Assembly (NCBI GenBank): GCA_965644295.1
Contig: CBFFRP010000358.1
Location: 1 to 64,000, forward strand
Origin: Paraphysomonas bandaiensis
Taxonomy: Eukaryota > Chrysophyceae
DNA length: 64,000 nt
Direction: 5' to 3'
Part shown: piece by piece, positions 56,029 through 64,000 of the stretch
How the letters are laid out: each line of letters opens with the position of its first letter
How positions within the stretch are numbered: position 1 is the first letter of the stretch
The notes under the pieces: model-generated
Told to the model about the DNA's origin: nothing
Database searches by the model: none
The model's input: the letters and a program-made list of their open reading frames with translations, nothing else
Made by a program: the position numbers and the translations under genes

Positions 56029-57632
56029 ATGGGGGAAATATCTTGGCTCTCAACTCTTACTTTTGTACTTTTGGGAATCGTGCTGCACTTGTTTGCGTCG
56101 CCTTACATTACTTCCTATCTACGATACAATCATAGCGAAAGGGGAATATGGGTACGGCGTTGGGCAGCTGATTACTTAAGTGGGAACACTTGGAAAGGAG
56201 AACATGCATGGATCAAACGCTGGAATGCAAGCGGAGTGTTGGATGCCTATCGACTTTACCTATCAGACAGAACTACCATCCGTGAATCTCAGGTACTTCA
56301 TTCATTGTGGAGTGAGGCTAAAGACTACAGCAGTGTAGAATTAAGCAAGCACAGACAAGTAGTACTGCTGCGTGCTTTTCTTTCTCTTAATATATGCCCG
56401 ATTTTGGATTCATTGTTGTGTGACAAGAGGGCATTGTCAGCACAGCTTCATAATGTTACATCCGAAAGTCGATTGATTCACCCACGATCCTATATGAAAT
56501 ATGCTCCCCCGTTTGTAGGGAAACAAGTGAGACGTGAACTGTCTACACTACCTGACTTTCCTGTGAACAATACGTACTTTTTAAAGGATCCTACGATGAA
56601 CGAAGGGAAAGGAATCATTGCCTTGCCTCCTGGGACGACGCACCGCGATATAGAGCAGTTGTTTGATAAAGGTCAGTAGTCAGATATTTTTGCTATGTAT
56701 GAATATCGCATCTGTAGTATATACGTAGTTTTATATGCAAGCTTCCGATATATGCGATTTGACTACGTCTGTGGTCTGTATACCAGGTCATATTTTACAA
56801 GAAGGTATATCTAACCCATTACTCCTTCCTGGTGGTTACAAGTTTACTTTTGAGCTATTTCTGTTTGTGACACGTCTTTCAACTCATTCTGCGACAGCAT
56901 ATCTCTCTGTCGACGGTACTGTAGACGTCTCTCATACACCGTACACAACACATATATCAGAGAATGCGAAGCTGGACACAACACGAGCTGCCCATGTGAC
57001 CAATATACACGCACAGATAGGTGGTGCTGAAATGAATGAAAATGGGTGCCCTGAACACCCGACCCTGAATGATGCCATGAGATCGTGGCAAGTGGTGTTG
57101 CAACATTTAAGTGATATGGGTTATAACACCGTGGTCCTGCGGAATAAAATTAAGAGGTAGCATGCATTATAAGAAGTGTAAACGTTGGTAGATAGTAGTT
57201 TGTGTTTCATTTCTTCCAGATATGACATGATACGTGTACTCTATACTTACCCATCATATATTCATCTCACGGAATCTCTTTCTCAGTGTCGTCGAAGCTG
57301 CGGTAGAATCTACATTCGATGTCTTTGACTTTTCTGATATCTCCCTAAAGGACACTGTTTGGGGAGCGAAAGATATTAGCTTGAGAGATATATGCCAAAC
57401 CATGTATGGCATCGATTTTATCTTATCGTTGCCAGAAGCGGAGAGTCAGAGTATTGATGTACAAATTCTAGAAATACAAATGAACCCCAATATTCCAGTA
57501 CACTGCCCCGCTGAGTTAGAAATATATTCGCGTATTGCTAGCAGCGTTTGGGATATAATAGCACATGTTGAAGATAGTGATAAGCACATTTTGGATGGAA
57601 GTACATTTGAAAAACTTGACTTTGTTTACTAA
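56029..57632 (+). CDS. TTL-domain-like membrane-anchored protein, 452 aa
   Basis: Three exons in phase: 56029-56671, 56787-57156, 57287-57632. The N-terminus has a hydrophobic helix (STLTFVLLGIVLHLFA), so the protein is probably membrane anchored. The second half matches the tubulin-tyrosine-ligase ATP-grasp pattern: FLKDPTMNEGKGI (where TTLs have KP...GRGI), GHILQEGISNPLLLPGGYKF, AHVTNIHAQ (HLTN-like), then LEIQMNPN near the C-terminus. Family members ligate Tyr, Glu or Gly to tubulin and other proteins. Here KFDIR is KFTFE, and the metal-binding E-x-N is changed to E-I-Q. Activity is therefore doubtful and the exact subfamily cannot be given. Confidence 0.7.
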
Positions 57633-57890
57633 TATATGGAACGTGTTCCATATACTATGCGACAAGTATAACGCTATATAGATATCTATACATCTATACT
57701 AACATATAAGAATACTACATACTACACGTCTACCTTACTCTGCAACTGTTTGAATTTGTGGCACAATAAAGTTTAAAATGGACATATACAAATGAAGTAA
57801 TTATATAATCTAGGTCCACAAAGTTGAATTTGTGATAAATTTATAAGTTACTATATATAAACCACAGGTATATACCTTTACTTATAGTTT

Positions 57891-59576
57891 TTATTGGAAA
57901 ACAGAGTCACATACTGCATCACTTAGCCCTATTGTATTTAAAATCTTTGATGCTTCTCTCACTCCAGAAATATACGCACCATGAGCTGTACCCATATGAT
58001 CCAAATGGCAAGCCTCACCAGCGAAATAGAGGCCTCTCACCCCGCTCTCCGTGCTCCAGTCTTTAGTAAATATAGATGAGCTGTTAGCCGGCGGTGCACA
58101 GGAATAAGACCCTTGTGAAAATTTGTCTGACTTCCACGAAGAGTGCATACAACCGATTGCATCGGGAACAGTTACAAACACTCGTCTTAACGACTGTACA
58201 ACTTTTTCTGAAATTTCTGTGTTAGACATTTTCTCTATCGATATAGCAAACTCATCAAATATCTGGCACATTAATATTGCTTGCGAATTTCCGTACTGGT
58301 CCTTCATGGGTGGTACAAGAAATGTTGAAAACTCAGTAGGAGAGTGATCATATCTTGATAGCCCAAAGAAGTTATACCCTGATGGCCAGAATTGATAGGG
58401 AAACCAAATCCACACAAGGTTCATGACACCAAATTGAAGCTGGCATAAACGGTCTAATTGGGGAGGTCGTGGAGAAAATTCAACAGCGTTGCTCTGGAGC
58501 ACACCGATCGGAATTGTGGATATTACGTGCTCAGCTTCAAAAATAGCACCGTTGGTACATTTCACAGAAAATATATTGTGGGAGGTTTTTAATACACTTG
58601 TGACGGTATGACCCAATCGTACATCTAATGCGTACTCAGTGGCCAAATGTGATATGATTTGGTGGAATCCACCTTCCACGAGAGCTTCACCATAGTCCCC
58701 ATCACTTGGTGTACTTCCATAGTATCGCATACTAATCTTCTCGATTGATATACCAGAGTCAATTGATATGCGGTCGTAACACCAATTTAAACAACGCCGC
58801 TCCCGTTCGGTACAAGGACCAAAAGGTAGAGTGATATCTTCTGATGCGATAGTTGCTAAGCGAAATGCTTCAGACAATGGAATATCCACTTCATCCGGAA
58901 GATCCATATCAATATGCTCCGTAACCCATTTATATCGTCGAAGCATTGATTTGTAGTCATCTACCGTTATTTCCGCATATGATACACTATCCGTGCTATC
59001 GAACAAGCATACATCGCTACCTGGAAATTCGTCAGGTGAAGTGGGATGGAGATCTAACTTAAGCTCTTTGGCTACTGAATAGAGAGGGTTGACAGTACTG
59101 TCCAATCCGTGGACCCAATTTGCTCCTAACTGAATGACAACTTCTGATGGTGCTTGTGAGTACTCGTCGTCTGAGTAGACTGAAATCTCATCATCTGACG
59201 AGCTAATCAGGTTCTGAGTAAGTACTTGCTTACACACACGGCCGCCTACACGCTCTCGCCCTTCAAGAATCACAGGTGTAATGCCTGCCTTGATAAGCGT
59301 CCTGGCTGCTGCGATACCGGCAGGACCGGCGCCTATGATAACCACACATTTCGATGGTGTGGATATGTTTATGGGGCAGACAGATAGAGTTGTCGTGGTA
59401 ACACTTAACACAAAAATAATCCTCCGGTTACGCTCGTATTCTTGCTGAGCAACTATGAGAAATGAGAGTCCTACGAGCTGAGTCTGTAACAGATGTCCAC
59501 TGTGGCCACATATGGTTTCTACGCATGTACCACTCATATACGGCACTGCTGTACATATGATATACACTCTGCCCAT
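57891..59576 (-). CDS. Flavin amine oxidase (polyamine oxidase-like)
   Basis: Up to 561 aa. VVIIGAGPAGIAAARTL (~residues 77-93) is the FAD-binding GxGxxG, followed by LEGRERVGGRV and GANWVHGL. The C-terminal FAD motif is GLYFAGEACHLDHMGTAHGA. These are the flavin amine oxidase signatures of polyamine oxidases and LSD1 relatives, which oxidise amines with O2 to give H2O2. The usual N-K-V around the active-site lysine reads VMNLVWIWF, so that lysine is missing. The first ~75 residues are outside the family and overlap promoter-motif sequence (GCACTGCTGTACAT at 59543-59556); the true start may be an upstream exon or further in, but no ATG precedes the GxGxxG closer than 59576. No intron is needed in the catalytic part. 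Confidence 0.85.
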   Translation of the reverse strand: MGRVYIICTAVPYMSGTCVETICGHSGHLLQTQLVGLSFLIVAQQEYERNRRIIFVLSVTTTTLSVCPINISTPSKCVVIIGAGPAGIAAARTLIKAGITPVILEGRERVGGRVCKQVLTQNLISSSDDEISVYSDDEYSQAPSEVVIQLGANWVHGLDSTVNPLYSVAKELKLDLHPTSPDEFPGSDVCLFDSTDSVSYAEITVDDYKSMLRRYKWVTEHIDMDLPDEVDIPLSEAFRLATIASEDITLPFGPCTERERRCLNWCYDRISIDSGISIEKISMRYYGSTPSDGDYGEALVEGGFHQIISHLATEYALDVRLGHTVTSVLKTSHNIFSVKCTNGAIFEAEHVISTIPIGVLQSNAVEFSPRPPQLDRLCQLQFGVMNLVWIWFPYQFWPSGYNFFGLSRYDHSPTEFSTFLVPPMKDQYGNSQAILMCQIFDEFAISIEKMSNTEISEKVVQSLRRVFVTVPDAIGCMHSSWKSDKFSQGSYSCAPPANSSSIFTKDWSTESGVRGLYFAGEACHLDHMGTAHGAYISGVREASKILNTIGLSDAVCDSVFQ

Positions 59577-59630
59577 CGTACCATATACTGTCTGTGATCG
59601 TACGCATACAATCTACTCACGATATCAGAG

Positions 59631-59823
59631 AGTGGGAAAAAGTCGACCAGGCAAAAAATCCCAAGTTTTGGGCTGCACACACTGTTTTTTGATGATTAAT
59701 TTGTTCGTCATTTACTGTATTTCATTGAAAAAAAGTGACTTTTTAATGAAAAAACGATGAACAAATTGATGAAAACAACGAAAAAAGGTGATTTTTTTGC
59801 CTGGTTGACATATTCCTACCCAC
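59631..59823. mobile_element. Foldback MITE with GTCGACCAGGCAAAAA ends
   Basis: GTGGG...GTCGACCAGGCAAAAAATC (59632-59660) is inverted at 59788-59823 (GATTTTTTTGCCTGGTTGAC ... CCCAC). Length ~193 bp, AT-rich centre. A related end is found near position 55-105. The rest of 59577-60208 has no resolved gene, though the first exon(s) of the MYB gene should lie there. Confidence 0.7.
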
Positions 59824-60208
59824 GAATAAAAATATGATTCCAGACATGACTAAGGATTAGTGTAGAATAATCTACGAAGATATCCTGCTGCTCGTGATGT
59901 AACCAACGGCTAAATCCATTTTTTGGGTTGTAGATTTTTTTCCTATTCTTGAAGACCATCATCTCCCTATGCTGATGTACGTAGGATACCACAGCGAACG
60001 TGCGCACACCTCCTGTGTGCCTGTATCCATGCATTCAAGAATCACTTGCAATACTACATACCTTCCCACTCAACATAATTGCCAGTGCTTGCAGGGTAGA
60101 CAGTCCCTCCGCCTTCGCAACACCGTGACTTATCGGAAGTGATACTCGTGCAATGGAGAGGTAGTTATACACACTGCGCTCTGTGCTGTCATAAACGAAT
60201 ATACACAG

Positions 60209-61206
60209 ACCGAATAAGAGAAAGTGGACGCCTGAAGAGGTGCGTGTGCAGATATATCTCTTCATGTACCTCATGGCAATCAGGACAAAGTATTAATGGA
60301 TGCAGCAGAGAAATATAAGTATAAGCGATGGAAAGTTGTTGCCGAGCAGGTGAACCTTGTAGCGAAATCACCCAAACAGAAATCACAATGCTCCCGTCGT
60401 TGGAAAAGAGTGTTGGATCCATCCGTAAGAAAGGGGTATTGGAAACCAGAGGTATTATATTCTATTCAGTATTGTGCACAATCTGAATTAATACCAGGAA
60501 AACGAAAACCTGAGAGATATTGTATCTCGTCAATTGAGTGAAGGTGTTTCCTCAATTAATTGGTCTGTGGCTAGTGCCTTTGTAGGCAGCAGAAATCCAA
60601 AGCAGTGCCGAGAACGATGGGTGAACCACCTTGACCCCAGTATCAAAATTGAAGAGTTTACTATTGAAGAAGATCGCACGTTGCTTGAGGTGACTTGTTC
60701 TTTGCAATGAACTAATATATGCATATCGTGTATTTTATTATTTTGTAGATGCACGTACGTATTGGAAATAAGTGGGCAAAGATTTCGAAAGCTCTTCCTG
60801 GAAGATCGGATAATAAAATTAAAAACCGCTGGAATCAAACTCTTTCACGTCATGTAAAAGAGTTAAACAATGATCTAGAATATGGTAACATTTCTTCTGG
60901 ATGCAAATAGATTTCATTCTAATACTTTGTCATTTCTATGGGGTACATTGGTTCGCAGATATCTGGGATATTCCAGTGATTTTGGATTCTGTTCATGGAG
61001 TAAATACTAATCGCGATCAAGCATTCTCTCCTATTCATTCTGTCCGAAGTAATTCTACAAGAGATGAGTATATAGGTTCTGGCGCAACCGATGGGGAGAG
61101 TTTATGTTATTCCCCTCGAACTTTCCATGATGATGATGATGATGATACGACTATGTACTTGTCGTTTTCAGATGACGAAAGTATTACATGCGATACATCA
61201 ATCTGA
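60209..61206 (+). CDS. R1R2R3-type MYB protein (5' exon missing)
   Basis: Exons 60209-60239, 60284-60451, 60498-60689, 60749-60884 and 60977-61206 join in phase; the frame is closed upstream of 60209 and has no ATG, so at least one 5' exon is unidentified. R1: [20 protein letters not shown] ... RWKVVAEQV ... [12 protein letters not shown]2: [15 protein letters not shown] ... INWSVASAF ... [14 protein letters not shown]3: [20 protein letters not shown] ... [18 protein letters not shown]. The regularly spaced Trp residues of each repeat are present (first positions replaced by Trp/Phe variants as in many MYBs). Such 3R-MYBs bind DNA and often control cell-cycle genes. The last exon ends in an acidic tail (six consecutive Asp). 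Confidence 0.9.
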
Positions 61207-61839
61207 ATGCATCGTATCGATTCAGCGACCCTTGCATGATGAAGAAAGGGTTGATTATACCATGATGGAGATGATTTTTTCAATGGTATTAATTTGCGTG
61301 GGTGAGTTAAAACCTGTTGAATAGAGTGGTGGGGTAATTGTTTGCCACACTTATGCTATAATTCATCTCCTTTTATGCAGTTGACTTATTGGTTTTATAC
61401 TATTCAGCGTATTTAGTTAATTCGTCAACACTAAGCAGTCAATATTGAGCTATATATATCTCATGCAGTCAAATATCTTATCACAACGAATACGCTTCTG
61501 TATATAGATTTACAGTTTAAGTTGTGGGACACTGAAATATAGTAAATCATGTGAGCTGAATATTGTATAGATGATAAACAGGTGTGAATAAGTAAACTCA
61601 GTTACTAACATACACGAATACCAACTAAGAATCAGTAATTATATACGTACATTTTAGTGCTACTTTTGTTAACATACCGTTTGTAGTTTGTAGTACTTCA
61701 ACGGTCATATTATATGTGATGCTTTTTCCTCCTTCAAAAAATTATTATTGCAGACTGTTATCTGCAATACATAATAAAACTTAATAAGAAGTTTATGTGT
61801 TTATATAATATATAAATGATATATGTGATATGTGGGTGT
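61207..61839. other. Spacer
   Basis: AT-rich, no supported gene; possibly the 3' region of the MYB gene at its start. Confidence 0.5.
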
Positions 61840-62720
61840 GAAAGTCTTATTATTAGCAGTAGGCGTCAAGAATCGACACCAGATAAGTAGCTAGATGTAA
61901 AGACTAGTCAAGCTAGATCAACCTCTACCAGTAACTCACTAGTATTAGTTCTCATATCCTACTACTTAATGTCATAATATCCTATTATTTAACGCTACAG
62001 AAGCTGCTTGTGTGTCGCCGCAAGCACCAAGGTACAACCACTTCCGTTCTGTGTGTGAGGGAGAAGCTCTTTGCGGACGCCAGTCCTTGGTACAGAAGGT
62101 TTAGTCAGGAGGACCCCTTAGGATAGGGCTCCTCGGGACTCTGTGGAGGAGGATTCTGTATCAGTGAGAGTCAAGTGTCCTTGAACTGAGATACATAGAC
62201 GAGGGGGTATGTTGGGACTCCTGCATGTCTTGGAATGGTTTAGCTGCGAGTTGGGCCTTGAACAGAGGAGTAGAGTTGGCATCTCTGCTGAGGTGGGGGC
62301 GGCGGAAAAGGAAGGCGGGACCGCGTTAGGTCTCCGCTGCATGTGTAAATCAGTGTTGCTCAATTTAAATCGTGTATTACTGCAGTTTGAGCGCAAGCTG
62401 GGGGGCCTTCGTGTGTGCCCACGTCGCTGCCGCAGTCTAGGGGGGAGTCTTTGTGGCCCCCTCCGGTTGGCAGCAGCATAACGCCCACTACGATCTCGGA
62501 GCATTTGTTTGGCTGCAGTATAGAGCGGTTGAAGGAGGGTAACAACTGCTGTTTCAATATGGTACGTAGTCCACGCGCATTGAGGGAGCAATGATACGGT
62601 GTTCCGAAAACGCTTTCCAGGTTGCACTTTGGTGCTTGAGAAGCTTTGGTAGAGTTAAATAGTAGGATATCAGTTATATGTTATATCGCAATTCTATAAA
62701 CGCCGTTATTTGACAACTTA
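61840..62720. mobile_element. Dispersed element with inverted A modules and GC-rich core
   Basis: Left end GAAAGTCTTATTATTAGCAG (61840) leads to inverted A (GCTGCTTGTGTGTCGCCGCA, 62003-62022). The right side has A in the other orientation (GTTGCACTTTGGTGCTTGAG 62621-62640, TAAATAGTAGGATAT 62657-62671). The 570-bp core between them is GC-rich and open on the minus strand (62118-62627, Arg/Pro/Ser-rich, no domain recognised). The GC shift resembles the retroelement remnant at 10560-11401. Confidence 0.6.
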
Positions 62721-63247
62721 CGAGTAAACGTAACTCAAAGCTGAGAATTATAAAATATAATCAGTATCTTTTATCATTCACCAATTTCATGTTATCTCTA
62801 ATCTCTACTACCAACTACTACCACTCATTTCTCGTACGATCTGACGTCGGTTCTAACATGGTCACTATGTTCTATATTCAGTTTCACTGCCATATACTTA
62901 TCGTCATGATATTAATTCTCATAATACAGTTAACCATAACTGTATAATTATCGTAACGGCTGTAATTTGTAATTTAAATACCTTATAACTACAGCTTTCA
63001 ATTGCTCTCAAATAGCAAAACTCAACATTTACTGCTAATAAGACATTCACTACTATATGCTCTACAAGTACAATACGTGTCATACAAGAAAAAATATCAC
63101 TTATGCATTATTACATTTTGAAACAGCGGCTCCTCTATTAATACTTCCTCGTTGTACTATCACGTACTTTGATCACATGACAGCAGCGAGGACACTACAT
63201 TGGTCACGTCACCAGCATATCTCATCTATGTAGAGACGAGATTCCGG
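62721..63247. other. Spacer
   Basis: No gene recognised between the element and the ceramide synthase stop codon. Confidence 0.5.
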
Positions 63248-64000
63248 CTACCGCTTTTTCTTATCACCAGCAACTGGCTTATTGTAGTTACTGGGATTAG
63301 GCGCGTCTTCATTTTCTCGTACGTCTTCCAACTCACCAAGAACTGTCTTACGATATGCAACCCTCATAATGGCATGAAACCAGTAGATATGCAGCACTTG
63401 GAGAACGAAGAGAGCAACAATAAAAGGACGGCAGTAAGGAATATCCATTAACATATAATGTTCGAAAATGGCAGATCGAATAACTTTAAAGGGAAAATAG
63501 TACAGGCGAGAGATAATCCATGATAGGATCAGGCCGATAAAAGCGATAGTAGACAATATCTCTTGGCCCATGTAATTCAGGATTTTCCCAGCTTCAAGAA
63601 AAATATCAGCAATATCGTGTAGTGCCAGTACAATGAGCCCTATTCGTTCGTAGTGCATGACAAAGCTGAAAAATATTAATCCGATCGTAACCACATGATG
63701 CACAGCCATCTCAACAAAATCGTTGCGGCGTGTTTCCAGAGTAAAATGACAAAATAACCCGGAGATATAGAATGCTAGCTCCCATAGATAGTAACCATTA
63801 ATGCTATACGATCGAGGGTACGGATAGTGCTGAATGCAGTCTATCGTAGAGTCCCATATACCGAGCGACCGAATGATCTCCACTGACCACAACCAGCTGA
63901 ATGTGTAGTAGATGAGTTTAAACAGACTCTCACTGGCCTTATGAGCAGTCGCCATGCGCTCTTGCTCGGTCTTATAAGGCACGATATAGTAGAATGCTCT
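63248..64000 (-). CDS. Ceramide synthase (TLC/Lag1 domain), 5' end outside window
   Basis: At least 250 aa; the frame is open to the window edge (RAFYYIV before PYKTEQ), so the N-terminus lies beyond 64000. The Lag1 motif is MAVHHVVTIGLIFFSFVMHY continuing to LALHDIADIFLEAGK, with the catalytic His-His and the Asp-x2-Asp pair. Four to five hydrophobic helices fit the multi-pass TLC fold. The enzyme acylates sphingoid bases with acyl-CoA in the endoplasmic reticulum. The C-terminus ends GDKKKR, which fits a KKxx-type ER retrieval signal. No intron in the visible part. Confidence 0.93.
   Translation of the reverse strand, partial: RAFYYIVPYKTEQERMATAHKASESLFKLIYYTFSWLWSVEIIRSLGIWDSTIDCIQHYPYPRSYSINGYYLWELAFYISGLFCHFTLETRRNDFVEMAVHHVVTIGLIFFSFVMHYERIGLIVLALHDIADIFLEAGKILNYMGQEILSTIAFIGLILSWIISRLYYFPFKVIRSAIFEHYMLMDIPYCRPFIVALFVLQVLHIYWFHAIMRVAYRKTVLGELEDVRENEDAPNPSNYNKPVAGDKKKR

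Noticed and set aside
62118-62627. 169-aa minus-strand frame as host gene
   Set aside because: It lies wholly inside a transposon-like element, is GC-rich and low complexity, and shows no domain.
1-64000. tRNA, rRNA, snRNA genes and CRISPR arrays
   Set aside because: Looked for by eye (T-loop sequences, U-snRNA cores, regular spacers); none could be supported. A covariance-model search would settle this.

Overview
The window is nuclear DNA of a eukaryote, most likely a flagellated protist. Evidence: many genes are split by very short GT-AG introns (about 35-60 nt, a few 100-240 nt) whose phases can be checked exon by exon; the proteins are of eukaryotic type (XRP2/RP2, R1R2R3-MYB, ceramide synthase, TTL-like, UBA/RING, mitochondrial ACP, STPG-like and IQ-motif proteins). 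I cannot assign the lineage. I found no tRNA, rRNA or snRNA gene by eye, and no CRISPR array.

Layout: (1) 1-5.45 kb is an intronless, AT-rich block that looks like part of an integrated polinton-like virus (single-jelly-roll penton, A32/HerA-type packaging ATPase, several unknown proteins; no major capsid protein or polymerase in view). (2) 5.45-12.4 kb is gene-poor: a 31-bp-arm hairpin, a 23-bp minisatellite, MITEs and a decayed retroelement piece. (3) 12.4-21.4 kb carries an STPG-like protein, an IQ-motif protein and a secreted unknown protein, with transposon copies between. (4) 22-26.4 kb holds a 188-bp duplication, an eight-unit 157-bp satellite and a CCCTAAAT hairpin. (5) 26.5-36.5 kb carries an XRP2 homologue, a FLYWCH-like protein, a predicted Fic-UBA-RING protein and a coiled-coil protein. 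(6) 38.6-46.9 kb is a histidine-degradation cluster: histidine ammonia-lyase on the minus strand, divergent from one plus-strand gene whose exons encode imidazolonepropionase fused to urocanase. (7) 48-64 kb carries an ACP lacking its phosphopantetheine serine, a 715-aa coiled-coil protein, a TTL-like membrane protein, a flavin amine oxidase, a 3R-MYB and a ceramide synthase that runs off the window edge.

How it fits together: the Hut locus covers three consecutive steps, histidine to urocanate (HutH), urocanate to imidazolonepropionate (urocanase half) and imidazolonepropionate to formiminoglutamate (HutI half), from what looks like one bidirectional promoter region. A motif close to TATACTGCTGTATA, and related CGGTATACCG palindromes, recur just upstream of most host genes here and look like a shared promoter element. 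Several enzymes have altered active-site residues (Fic, RING, ACP, amine oxidase, TTL-like). The best candidates for something undescribed are the HutI-HutU fusion in its divergent cluster, the Fic-UBA-RING architecture, and the promoter motif.
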